Both the position numbers and the translations under genes were made by a program. DNA of 64,000 bases from CAMLQK01 sp035690865 (lineage in GTDB: Bacteria > Patescibacteriota > Saccharimonadia > Saccharimonadales > UBA4665). Of the stretch, positions 35,189-43,558 are shown piece by piece. The stretch lies in the NCBI GenBank assembly GCA_035690865.1, contig DASSKE010000002.1, forward strand, positions 62,001 to 126,000, written 5' to 3'. The stretch's first letter is position 1. Each line of letters starts with the position of its first letter. The notes beneath the pieces are model-generated. The model worked only from the letters and a program-made list of their open reading frames with translations, had not been told where the DNA came from and made no database searches.

Positions 35189-35262
35189 TGGCTGGGGATG
35201 AGGGATTCGAACCCCCGATCATGGGACCAGAACCCACTGCCTTACCACTTGGCCAATCCCCA
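35189..35262 (-). tRNA. tRNA-Gln (anticodon CUG)
   Basis: The 74-nt gene folds as a full cloverleaf: acceptor stem TGGGGAT/ATCCCCA with the U1-A72 pair typical of bacterial tRNA-Gln, anticodon stem GTGGG/CCCAT around loop TTCTGGT (anticodon CTG), T arm GGGGGTTCGAATCCCTC, discriminator G73 and an encoded CCA. Confidence 0.95.
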
Positions 35263-35316
35263 ATATGTCGTTAACGTAAGCTATTATATCAAGTTACGCT
35301 GGCAATTTCCAGTCTT

Positions 35317-36468
35317 TCATGGCTCCATGCCACGTATAGTCTGCGACATTTTTTGTTCGCGTTGGGACCAAAAGAGCCTTGCAACTTCCGCAGGACTATT
35401 GTGCCCGAGCGTCTCCAACATCGTACGGAGCACCTCAGGAGCTGGTGTGCGGCCGTAGACGATTCTACTAAGCCCCATCGTATAGATAACAATTTGCTGT
35501 ACTGCCTCTGCTTCGGTGCTCAGTGCAGGCCCAATGATGACACTTTCTTGTTTGCATTCTAACGTATCCTCGAGTTCTTCTTGGGGCAGGCCAGCAGTTT
35601 TTGAAAATTGAATAACGCCTGTTTTAATAGCTTGCCGCATTGTCTTGATGAGCCGGGCGCGTACTGCCTTGTTCATGTCTGCCGCGTAACTCTGCACGAA
35701 CGTATTGAGCTGCTCGGTTTGTTGCTGTCGCGCATATCGCGCATACTTAGGTAATTCAACCGTACACCCTGGGCGTGGGGTGCCCTTTAACGCCATCCCT
35801 GCCTGGGTCAGAGCGTAGCGATTGCGGCTAGCTACAGTATCGGCATGTACCTTCTCGACAATTGGATTCTCACCGTCTGCCAATTGCTCAAGGGCAGCGG
35901 CAAACAATGCCGGACTTACTTCCGAACAAGCACGAACACTCGCCGTATTTATATTTACACCAGCCTGAGCAACGCCTCTTCCTACAATACATCCAATACA
36001 GGCTGCTACCTTTTCGTTTGCAACTCGAGCAGCTGGCGTTGTATATGTCTCCCCAGGATGCCGTAGCTGGTAAAGCACCTTGCGGGCCAGTGACGATATA
36101 TTTGATTGCTTTCCAGGAGCAAACTGGGCTTTTATCTCTCGTTTGTCGAACCGTTTACCATATAGCAACCAGTCGATACACAAGCTACTGAGTATAAGGT
36201 TTCGTGTAGCTTCTGGCTGTGCTACAAGTTGCTCCCCGAGTGCCAAGACATTCTGCGTATGAGGAAACGTGGTGCTGTGTTCCTGCTGTTCAGGGGTGAG
36301 GGCATCGGGCGCATCAAAAACTAACAGCCCTTCGGACAAAAATTCGGCTACTGTCTGACGAAGCGCTTCCCGTTCGCTACGTTGCAAGCCAGGTTCGCGT
36401 AGTATATGATCCCTGACCATATACGGCAGCGACTGCTGGTCGGGTTGTTCTGGTGTTGATTGATGCAC
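35317..36468 (-). CDS. Uncharacterised protein with winged-helix-like segment
   Basis: The protein (383 residues from the GTG at 36468) is helical throughout. SPALFAAALEQLADG followed by RNRYALTQAGMAL resembles the recognition helix and wing of winged-helix regulators, and YARYARQQQTEQLNTF begins a long basic helix. No known family is recognised. The GTG at 36468 has a perfect TATAAT exactly 6 nt upstream, the geometry of other leaderless starts here; an ATG at 36492 would place that box inside the gene. It is upstream of tRNA-Gln on the same strand. Confidence 0.5.
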   Translation of the reverse strand: MHQSTPEQPDQQSLPYMVRDHILREPGLQRSEREALRQTVAEFLSEGLLVFDAPDALTPEQQEHSTTFPHTQNVLALGEQLVAQPEATRNLILSSLCIDWLLYGKRFDKREIKAQFAPGKQSNISSLARKVLYQLRHPGETYTTPAARVANEKVAACIGCIVGRGVAQAGVNINTASVRACSEVSPALFAAALEQLADGENPIVEKVHADTVASRNRYALTQAGMALKGTPRPGCTVELPKYARYARQQQTEQLNTFVQSYAADMNKAVRARLIKTMRQAIKTGVIQFSKTAGLPQEELEDTLECKQESVIIGPALSTEAEAVQQIVIYTMGLSRIVYGRTPAPEVLRTMLETLGHNSPAEVARLFWSQREQKMSQTIRGMEP

Positions 36469-36554
36469 AGGCTTATTATATCCAATGTGCATATGGTGAG
36501 GTGCGTGCTAGGTTATAGATATGCCGCTGCCCAGTAAGCGGACTTGTGCGGGCG

Positions 36555-37583
36555 CTAAAGTAGCCCGTATGCAATCTGGCGTTCACGCAAAAACTGTACG
36601 TAGGCGGCTTGCTCAGCAAGCTCTTCGGCTGTGGGCTCAGGAATATCAAACGCGCCAACATCTTCTAAGAGTTCACGATCTTCGGCAGAAAGCGGCTCTG
36701 GTTCAATAACATCAGGATTAATAAGTTTTTCGATAGTGCGGGGCAGCAAATGACCCAAGCTGGAGTATGCTGCACGCGGATGGTTCTGGCGTAAGCCTTG
36801 CATTACGGTGTCGAGCGGTTGCCACTGCTCGGCTTCGTACCACGAACCAACAAATGAGTTATTAACGTCCCTTTGGTTTGTTTCAAAAGCGCCCATCATG
36901 TGTAAAAGCGAGTACTCCGGCAACACGCCGTCTCTTTCGGCAGCAACTACAGCCTGAATGGTGTCCATGGTGGCTTGTGCCACGCCCAAGCGGCCAAGCT
37001 GCGGCGCATAGTGCTCAGCGTTTTCAAAAAGCGTGCGCTGCCGTTCTAGGTTTGTGGCATCTATGCTTAATAACTCGGGATAGGCCTCAAGTACTTCAGT
37101 CGTTTGCGGGTAGCGGCGGAGTAGCTCGTTTATATCCCGAGCGGCACCAACCAAACATGCATTTTGCAACTCCATAGTGAATAGTGTGTCTATTTCTTGT
37201 GCGGCTACAGCACTCACTGTGTCGTGTGGTGTTTCGGCAAGGGCCTGCGTAAAGCGCTCCGGGCTTTCAAAAGCAGGTGCCATATAGCCAAAGCCTGCTG
37301 AGCGAGCACTTAACCCTACCGCACCAAGCGCCTGACCAAGTTCCAGTTGGGCAAAGTCTGCAATGGTGCGTTTGTCTTCGTCCATCGCTGCACCCTCAAC
37401 GGCGCTGACACTTTTTTGTACCTCGCCAGAATCTACGCCTGCTTTTTCTAGCTCGTCTTTTGCGGTCAAAACATGCATAGCATGGACCATAAAAGCGCCT
37501 GACTCCTCGCGGCGCTCAGGAGCCTCATTGTAACTATGTACTGCTTCAAAAGCGGTGTTAATTGGGTGGGGCAATGCTGACAT
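36555..37583 (-). CDS. Uncharacterised helical protein, 342 residues
   Basis: The protein is soluble, Ala/Glu/Leu-rich and mostly helical, with an acidic C-terminal segment (EPEPLSAEDRELLEDVG). No motif, signal peptide or membrane helix is visible. TATAAT ends 8 nt before the ATG and no Shine-Dalgarno is present, so a leaderless mRNA is likely. It precedes the 35317 gene on the same strand with an 86-nt gap. Confidence 0.5.
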   Translation of the reverse strand: MSALPHPINTAFEAVHSYNEAPERREESGAFMVHAMHVLTAKDELEKAGVDSGEVQKSVSAVEGAAMDEDKRTIADFAQLELGQALGAVGLSARSAGFGYMAPAFESPERFTQALAETPHDTVSAVAAQEIDTLFTMELQNACLVGAARDINELLRRYPQTTEVLEAYPELLSIDATNLERQRTLFENAEHYAPQLGRLGVAQATMDTIQAVVAAERDGVLPEYSLLHMMGAFETNQRDVNNSFVGSWYEAEQWQPLDTVMQGLRQNHPRAAYSSLGHLLPRTIEKLINPDVIEPEPLSAEDRELLEDVGAFDIPEPTAEELAEQAAYVQFLRERQIAYGLL

Positions 37584-37632
37584 AAAGTAAAATTATACCA
37601 TCTTTCAGGTAGGAACGCCACAGCATGACTCC

Positions 37633-37662
37633 AAAAAAGAGCAGCCCCTGTAGGAGCTGCCC
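37633..37662 (-). terminator. Rho-independent terminator of the secreted protein gene
   Basis: On the minus strand GGGCAGCTCC (37662-37653) pairs with GGGGCTGCTC (37648-37639) including two G-U pairs, with a four-base TACA loop and a following run of six T. It lies 45 nt beyond the stop at 37707. Confidence 0.92.
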
Positions 37663-37706
37663 ATACGCGAACGTGTTACTAGCTAGCGTTGATTAATAAT
37701 TTTGTA

Positions 37707-38543
37707 CTAAAGGTCGCCCGTAAAGTAGGATGGGTAATTCCAGCTACCTGACGTGACTGATGATATGCCGTAAGGGCTATATCCAACGTAGAACCAGCGA
37801 TAAACAGCGGCACCACCAGCAGTTGGGTAGTCATACAATGTGCCTGTGTATGGCGAGTATGTGCTGTTAAGCGGGTAAGGAGCAAGCTCTGAAGAAACCT
37901 GGGTTGCGTAAGCTGTACCCGTGTTCTGGATCTTAAGCTGTACCCAACCACCAGAGTTGTAGGTGCGGCTTACAGAAACTTGGCAAGTGTTGTTACCGCT
38001 CATGTACTCGTCGTAGCTGTAGCTAGTGCCGTTCCATACGTAAGCGTATGCGTACCATGCGCCATCTACACCGTAGAATGCAGGGTATGCGTAGCTGTTA
38101 GCAGCAACACTTGTGTAAATGTCGCGGTAGCCAGTTTGGTTGTACAAGCGAACCTGTACGTACTGGGTGGACGACGTGTTGTTCTTGAGTGTGGTGTAAG
38201 TCAAGTTGTGGTAACAGTAGTTGTAAGGTGTTGAAAAGTCAACAGCAGAGTTGTAGCCTGCGGCCGCAGCCATAGTCTGCTTTGTGGCAACTTTAGAGCC
38301 ATCTGCGTTTGCAGCAACATAGTTGGTGCTACCCTTTGCGGCTTCTTTAGTTGCGTCTACTTTACCAGCTTCTACGGCAGGCTTACTTTGAGGACCGGAA
38401 ACATTGTTGGTGTGAGGTGGTTTCAGATTAGACCGTGACGCAGTTGGTGCTGCGGCGAGGGCTGAGGCTGAAACACCGGCAAGAACAAGCACCGCCAGGG
38501 TAGAACCACCCAGGAAGGCTTTCAATTTCTGCAGTTGCTTCAT
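37707..38543 (-). CDS. Secreted Tyr-rich protein
   Basis: The 278-residue protein has a signal peptide (basic start, hydrophobic core to ASALAAA at about 31) and no membrane anchor or sorting motif. A Lys/Ala-rich linker is followed by a beta-rich domain unusually full of Tyr, Ser and Asn (YAYPAFYGVDGAWYAYAYVW), with two cysteines about 80 residues apart that could form a disulfide. AAGGAG lies six bases before the ATG and a strong terminator follows, suggesting high expression. No family is recognised; an extracellular carbohydrate- or host-binding role is only a guess. Confidence 0.7.
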   Translation of the reverse strand: MKQLQKLKAFLGGSTLAVLVLAGVSASALAAAPTASRSNLKPPHTNNVSGPQSKPAVEAGKVDATKEAAKGSTNYVAANADGSKVATKQTMAAAAGYNSAVDFSTPYNYCYHNLTYTTLKNNTSSTQYVQVRLYNQTGYRDIYTSVAANSYAYPAFYGVDGAWYAYAYVWNGTSYSYDEYMSGNNTCQVSVSRTYNSGGWVQLKIQNTGTAYATQVSSELAPYPLNSTYSPYTGTLYDYPTAGGAAVYRWFYVGYSPYGISSVTSGSWNYPSYFTGDL

Positions 38544-38701
38544 AACTTCTCCTTTTAACTAGTAACTAGTACATCTTACTTAATAATGCTTACGTTTAAC
38601 AAGACAAACTTTTGTTCGTTTTTTACAATTGACCAGAAATAACGGTCTTGCAGGTTAACGTATCAGCTTGTTCTCTTTCTAAAAATCTTAGCTGCTAAGG
38701 C

Positions 38702-38730
38702 TTTTCAAGGTAATCATTTGCTGGTACTAT
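38702..38730 (+). promoter_or_regulatory. Putative promoter of the RND gene
   Basis: TTTTCA (38702-38707) and TACTAT (38725-38730) are separated by 17 nt. A TAAGGGG Shine-Dalgarno precedes the GTG start at 38761 by about six bases. The remaining intergenic sequence from 38544 holds a short direct repeat of ACTAGTA and nothing else I can name. Confidence 0.5.
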
Positions 38731-38760
38731 AAAGGAGAAAAATAGCGTAAGGGGATACCT

Positions 38761-41529
38761 GTGAACAAAAGCCTTAAAAAGACGTACGCCAAAGACGGCC
38801 AGGACCGGTTGTTATCGCGTTTGAGTCTCTTTGCATTCGACAGACCGCGGTTTATCGCGCTCGTATGGCTCGTTATTGCCGCCATGGGCGTGCTTAGTTA
38901 CACAACATTTATGAAGCGGGAGGGCTTTCCGAGCGTAGCGATTCCGTACTCGGTGGCAACTGGCGCATACTTGGTAAATGACGCTCAAAAGGTGGATGCC
39001 AATGTGGCAAAGCCCGTGAGTGACATTATTCTTAAGGATAGTCGTGTTCAAAGCGTGCAGGCACAGTCACGCAGCAACTTTTACAGTGTGGCAGTGCAGT
39101 ATAAAGAAGGCACCGATGCCAACGTAGCTGGTAAAGACATCCAAAAGGCAATTGATACTGCCCATGTTTTGCCTAAGCAAGCCACACTCAAAATAGAATC
39201 GCCAAAGTTTGGTTTTACCGAGCGGGGTGACGACATTGTTATCTCGGTATATGCCAAAAAGGCTGGTACCTCTACTGCGCAGCTAACGGCGGAAGCTCAA
39301 AAAGTTGTAACGTACCTAAAAGACCAGCATGTTGCCGATATTAAGAGTGTGTCAGTCGTTGACCCGTATGTAACAGGCACCGACCCGCTAACCGGTAAGC
39401 AGGGCACAAGCCAAACTCTTTTTGACCGCTTTGGTGAGCGTCAGAATGGCCAGTCTGCTTTTTATAATTCAGTATCAGTGGGCATTGTGCAACGGAGTGG
39501 TACCGATGTTATTAAGTTGGACGAACAGCTTCAGGACTTACTAAACAAATACAATGCTCAGCACGCTAACTCATCTGTAACAACTAAGGTGAGCGCTAGC
39601 TATGCCGAAGATATCAAGCACCAAATTGGCGAACTGCAGCGATCACTCTTCGAGGGGTTAATTGCCGTATTGATAGTCGGGTCAATCGTTATTGCCGTAC
39701 GCGCCTCATTGATTACCGTGGTGACCATGCTGACCGTTTTGGCCACAACTATTGGTATTCTATTCTTGGCGGGATACACCCTTAATACTATTACGCTTTT
39801 TGCGCTCATTTTGTGTCTTGGTTTGATTGTTGATGACACCATCATTATGATTGAGGCCATCGACGCTCAGCGGCGCCGCAGTAAAGACCCGCGCGATACG
39901 GTTAAAGTAGCTACGCGTAAGGTAAGCCGGGCAATGGTTGCGGCAACATCAACAGCTGCTTTGAGCTTTGCGCCATTGTTGTTCGTGAGTGGCATTTTAG
40001 GTAGCTTTATCCGTGCTATTCCAATAACAGTTATTACAAGCCTACTTGTGAGCTTGTGCGTGGCCTTGGTGTTTATCCCATTCTTTGCTAAGTATTTACT
40101 GCTCGGCAAAAAGCAAATGGGCGAAAAGAACGTGCGCGAAGTAGCGGCCGGTTTTGAAACGAGTGTCGCCAACTTTATTCTCAAGCCGATGCTCTGGGCG
40201 CGTCATTCGGGAAAGAAACTACTGGGCGTTGGACTTGGCGCAGTATTGGTGGGCGCACTATTTATGGGCTTGAGCGGTTATTTGTTTAAAAAAGTGACCT
40301 TTAACATTTTCCCACCCAGCAAAGACTCTAACGGCTTAATTGTAAAACTCGATTTTGCCCAAGGAACTACCTTGGCGCAGGCCGAGAAAGTTACCGATAA
40401 AGCTGACACAGTTATGTCTCAAATACTGGGCGACAATTTTGTGAAAGGTGCCTATTACAGTAATGCCAACCAGCAAACGGCAACGGCGCAAGTTGCTATT
40501 ACACCCTACGAAAAACGTGATGTGCGAGCACCAGAGTTGCAAAAACAGCTCGAAACAGCCTTTAAGGACTTTAACGGCGCCAATGTATCGGTGAGTCAGC
40601 AAGATGTCGGTCCTCCAGCGTCAGCATTTACCGTACGAGTACAAACTACCGATCGCAAAGCTGGTGAAAAGCTTGCGGCTGACGTTGAGTCGTACCTCAA
40701 GCACCTAACCTTAACCCGCGCCAGCGGCGAGAAGGCGCACGTTACCACTAGTGCTGTTTCGTCACTAGACACCTATTTGCGCGCCGATGGCAAATCGTAC
40801 ATAGAGGTCACGGCTAACTTTGACGGTACGGACACTACCACGCTGGTGACCTTGGCCAAAAAAGCCGTTCAGGATGAATTTACTGCCAATAAATTGGCAA
40901 CCTATAATCTTAAAGCAGATGCATTAAACTTTAACTTCGGTCAAGAAGACGAGAACCAAAAGTCATTTGCTTCGCTGGCATTGGCATTCCCCATTCTGCT
41001 GTTTGTGATTTACTTGCTGTTGGCCGTGCAGTTCCGCTCCTTGGCGCAACCACTGCTCATCTTCTTGGCTATTCCATTTAGCCTGCTTGGTGTAACGTTT
41101 GGCTTGTTCATTACCGACAACGCCTTTAGCTTCTTTGCGATGCTCGGATTCTTCGCGCTCATTGGCCTGAGCATTAAGAACACCATTCTGCTTACAGACT
41201 ACGCCAACCAATTGCGGCGTAAGGGAGAGCCGGTTGTTGATGCTGTGGTGGGTGCCCTGAGCGAGCGATTCCGGCCACTGATTGCAACCAGCTTTACCGC
41301 TGTTGTGTCACTTATCCCGTTGGCGATTGCCAGTCCATTCTGGGAAGGTTTGGCGGTGGTGCTGATATTTGGTCTGCTGTCGAGCACCTTCTTGGTGATA
41401 ATCGTTTTCCCATACTACTACCTGGGCGCAGAGTGGTTGCGAATGCGCGTGAGCCGCAAGGCGGGCCTCATAACGTTGGCTATTATCGTGGCTTCGTTTG
41501 TGCTCATTTCGAGAGCCGGTGCTTTGTAA
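38761..41529 (+). CDS. RND superfamily efflux transporter
   Basis: The 922-residue protein has the RND plan: a first membrane helix (about 30-48), a large extracytoplasmic loop, five helices, a second loop and a second set of helices. LGLIVDDTIIMIEAIDAQRRR in the fourth helix carries the paired Asp of the proton relay, and GFFALIGLSIKNTILLTDYAN is the mirrored segment. It resembles AcrB/HAE1-type pumps but is shorter than AcrB (about 1040). No adaptor or outer-membrane channel gene is near, in line with a monoderm cell. GTG start with TAAGGGG upstream. The substrate is unknown. Confidence 0.93.
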   Translation: MNKSLKKTYAKDGQDRLLSRLSLFAFDRPRFIALVWLVIAAMGVLSYTTFMKREGFPSVAIPYSVATGAYLVNDAQKVDANVAKPVSDIILKDSRVQSVQAQSRSNFYSVAVQYKEGTDANVAGKDIQKAIDTAHVLPKQATLKIESPKFGFTERGDDIVISVYAKKAGTSTAQLTAEAQKVVTYLKDQHVADIKSVSVVDPYVTGTDPLTGKQGTSQTLFDRFGERQNGQSAFYNSVSVGIVQRSGTDVIKLDEQLQDLLNKYNAQHANSSVTTKVSASYAEDIKHQIGELQRSLFEGLIAVLIVGSIVIAVRASLITVVTMLTVLATTIGILFLAGYTLNTITLFALILCLGLIVDDTIIMIEAIDAQRRRSKDPRDTVKVATRKVSRAMVAATSTAALSFAPLLFVSGILGSFIRAIPITVITSLLVSLCVALVFIPFFAKYLLLGKKQMGEKNVREVAAGFETSVANFILKPMLWARHSGKKLLGVGLGAVLVGALFMGLSGYLFKKVTFNIFPPSKDSNGLIVKLDFAQGTTLAQAEKVTDKADTVMSQILGDNFVKGAYYSNANQQTATAQVAITPYEKRDVRAPELQKQLETAFKDFNGANVSVSQQDVGPPASAFTVRVQTTDRKAGEKLAADVESYLKHLTLTRASGEKAHVTTSAVSSLDTYLRADGKSYIEVTANFDGTDTTTLVTLAKKAVQDEFTANKLATYNLKADALNFNFGQEDENQKSFASLALAFPILLFVIYLLLAVQFRSLAQPLLIFLAIPFSLLGVTFGLFITDNAFSFFAMLGFFALIGLSIKNTILLTDYANQLRRKGEPVVDAVVGALSERFRPLIATSFTAVVSLIPLAIASPFWEGLAVVLIFGLLSSTFLVIIVFPYYYLGAEWLRMRVSRKAGLITLAIIVASFVLISRAGAL

Positions 41530-41547
41530 CACTCTTTGAACCTCAAA

Positions 41548-41576
41548 AACACCCCTCAGGCCAAGGGGTGTTTTTT
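41548..41576 (+). terminator. Rho-independent terminator after the RND gene
   Basis: AACACCCCT (41548-41556) pairs with AGGGGTGTT (41564-41572) around a seven-base loop, followed by a run of T. The A run on the other side would also let it work for the converging 41599 gene. Confidence 0.93.
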
Positions 41577-41598
41577 GTTTATTCTTGCGCCACGGATG

Positions 41599-42135
41599 CT
41601 AGCTGCCGGGCTGCATGGCCGTTGCGGAGAAGCCGGGACACCAGTATTCTTCCAGGGTAGTCTGAAGCGAATCGGTTGATCCGGGCAAATAGAGCTTGAG
41701 CATGGTAGAAGTGCCACTGCTACAGCTGCCACTTGGGAAATTCCCATGCTGGGGGAATCCAAGCGTTGTGTGGGCTGTTTCACCTGGGGCAAGTGTCACT
41801 GCCGTAGGTGCTGGGTTGGGCGAAAGTGCCGCCGACGATCCAATGGCGTAGCCGTCATTGCCATACAGGAATGCTGCAGGGTATCCACCGATGGCGCAGG
41901 TTCGTTTACCGGTATTCTTGACGTTCATATTCTGGTAAATAGTGCCGGCCGCACCGCTTTGTTGGCCAGCAGTTAACTGCAAATTGTTCACATTACACAG
42001 AGCCATGGCATGACGTTTCCACGACCACCAGCATACAACGGACGATACAAGAAACAAGAATATTACCACACATATTACATAGGGAAGTGTCCACCAGGGG
42101 CCTTTTGCTGGCGATTTGGCTTGTACTTTCGGCAT
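41599..42135 (-). CDS. Membrane-anchored DUF4232-like protein
   Basis: The 178-residue protein has a cytosolic basic start, one membrane helix (about 18-40) and an extracellular beta domain with features of DUF4232: LQLTAGQQSGAAGTIYQNMNVKNTGKRTCAIGGYPAAFLY and a later PGETAHTTLGF strand, plus paired cysteines. DUF4232 is common on actinobacterial cell surfaces; its function is unknown. The ATG at 42135 has AAAGGTGG about ten bases upstream; an ATG at 42156 is the alternative start. Confidence 0.65.
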   Translation of the reverse strand: MPKVQAKSPAKGPWWTLPYVICVVIFLFLVSSVVCWWSWKRHAMALCNVNNLQLTAGQQSGAAGTIYQNMNVKNTGKRTCAIGGYPAAFLYGNDGYAIGSSAALSPNPAPTAVTLAPGETAHTTLGFPQHGNFPSGSCSSGTSTMLKLYLPGSTDSLQTTLEEYWCPGFSATAMQPGS

Positions 42136-42208
42136 TTTATGTAACCCACCTTTCATTTAATAATCCTCTACTACGCTAGCAGAGATCGAAGGGGGATGCA
42201 AACCAAGC

Positions 42209-43306
42209 TTATGATTTTTGAAAAACAAGCGCCGAGGCAGGGAGCGAACCAAAACGTTGCGGATCGGACAAATATTTATTAGAGCCACAAGGTTTGTCGA
42301 GCTTCGGCTCGCCAAAGAGGTCACGAGCTACTGGCGTGAGCTTGTCGAGGCCCGCTAAAGGCCCTACAGATGTATCTATGGAAAGCATCAGCAGGTAGCC
42401 GCCAGGGCGGAGTAGTTGCGCGCTCTGTTCAATGCCGCTTGTGCACTCCGCAATACCTGCGCTATGCACCGAGCTCATAATGACGGTGTCAAGTGAAACT
42501 TCTTTATCCCTAAGCACCCCGAGGCCTTTGGCGATACCTGCGCTTGAATGATGTGATTGCGGAAGCATAGTGAATTCTTCTGGGAGCGGGCCGGGGAGGT
42601 CGCTCTCTGCGGTACTTTCGAGCCGGTAGCGTAAGCCTTCTTCGTTAAGACGGTTCCAATCGGAGCAAAAGACACCGCCCATACCACCATGTATCTGGTA
42701 AAAATTCTTAGCGATGCCGCCGAGCAGCATATGTAATACGTTGCCACTCAGGCCAGGGCCGAGGCTGGCAATACGCTCTTGCGGCCCTTCGAGCGGGTGA
42801 GTCAAGGCTCTGCCCGAATCGATTATAAAATGTGCAGACGACGTATCTTGATCCATTGTAATAATGGTATGCGGCAGGGTTGCCGCGTCGCGAAAATGGT
42901 CATTCCAGTGGGGCATGGAGTCGTTTAATATAAAGATAAACTCGGCAGTGCGGCTGCTTAGTCTGTCGAAGCGTTTTTGGGCCAACTCATCGCCATTGCA
43001 TGCACGCTCGTAGAGGCTTTTGACGCGCTTGCCAAGAATGCCATGCTCAAAGTGATGTGTGGGTGCGTCAGGATAATCGGCTCCCACCAACAACGGATCG
43101 TCCGGCGCTTTGTCTTTAGGGATAGCGTAAGAGAAATCTTGCGCAGCAAAGGTGCACACTGCCCATGTGGCCAGTCTGCTGACATGGTTGTTTCCCAGGT
43201 CAGCCCATTCACTTTTGGTTAAGGCAAGCCCATCATACAGGGCTTGACCCATATTCTCCTTAATCTCAAAAGCAGACAGCTGGCGAAGTTCTGTATATGT
43301 TCTCAT
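42209..43306 (-). CDS. Methyltransferase-like (Rossmann) protein
   Basis: The 365-residue protein has a helical N-terminal half and a C-terminal half resembling a class I methyltransferase: IASLGPGLSGNVLHML (motif I-like GxG), SLDTVIMSSVHSAG (strand 4) and SAQLLRPGGYLLMLSID (the helix-strand after it). This part resembles the protein at 22451 in order and wording. The ATG at 43306 has TACTAT ten bases upstream; the open frame extends 31 codons further towards the riboswitch promoter. It diverges from metK, which makes and needs SAM, but no link is shown. Confidence 0.55.
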   Translation of the reverse strand: MRTYTELRQLSAFEIKENMGQALYDGLALTKSEWADLGNNHVSRLATWAVCTFAAQDFSYAIPKDKAPDDPLLVGADYPDAPTHHFEHGILGKRVKSLYERACNGDELAQKRFDRLSSRTAEFIFILNDSMPHWNDHFRDAATLPHTIITMDQDTSSAHFIIDSGRALTHPLEGPQERIASLGPGLSGNVLHMLLGGIAKNFYQIHGGMGGVFCSDWNRLNEEGLRYRLESTAESDLPGPLPEEFTMLPQSHHSSAGIAKGLGVLRDKEVSLDTVIMSSVHSAGIAECTSGIEQSAQLLRPGGYLLMLSIDTSVGPLAGLDKLTPVARDLFGEPKLDKPCGSNKYLSDPQRFGSLPASALVFQKS

Positions 43307-43354
43307 GTGTGGGCAAATAGTACCATGTATCAAGGCGTTCGTCAAAGATGCGAC

Positions 43355-43384
43355 TTGCATTAGTATTGGCAAAAGTGCTACAGT
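43355..43384 (+). promoter_or_regulatory. Putative promoter of metK
   Basis: TTGCAT (43355-43360) and TACAGT (43379-43384) are separated by 18 nt, placing the transcript start near 43391, at the 5' edge of the riboswitch. Confidence 0.55.
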
Positions 43385-43387
43385 ATA

Positions 43388-43553
43388 GGAGCTTAACAAT
43401 CAAGAATATACAGAGTGCAGCGAGAGATCTAGCTTTATGACCTGCCAGCAACCTGTCGATAAGCCGATAAGGTGCTCCATCTAGCCCGCCACAGCGGGAG
43501 AGATATTTGCTTCTTTAGAGGTATCCTTTCCCGCCGTAATGGCAGAAAGGATA
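43388..43553 (+). promoter_or_regulatory. SAM-I/SAM-IV clan riboswitch with SD-sequestering platform
   Basis: The leader of metK holds the conserved S-box core: ATGACCTGCCAGCAACC (GCAACC at 43448-43453) and AAGGTGC (43469-43475), with a short stem between them. Downstream, CCCGC/GCGGG (43485-43498) forms a compact hairpin like the extra stem of the SAM-IV type. The platform is visible: TATCCTTTC (43522-43530) pairs with GAAAGGATA (43545-43553), hiding the AAAGGA ribosome site of metK. GCGGGAGAG (43494-43502) can instead pair with CTTTCCCGC (43526-43534), freeing that site. SAM binding should therefore stop translation of SAM synthetase. The subclass is uncertain. Confidence 0.85.
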
Positions 43554-43558
43554 TTTTT

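Noticed and set aside
43472..43558. Longer metK with an N-terminal extension
   Set aside because: The extension would be translated from the SAM riboswitch itself; family homology begins at 43559, where the ribosome site lies.
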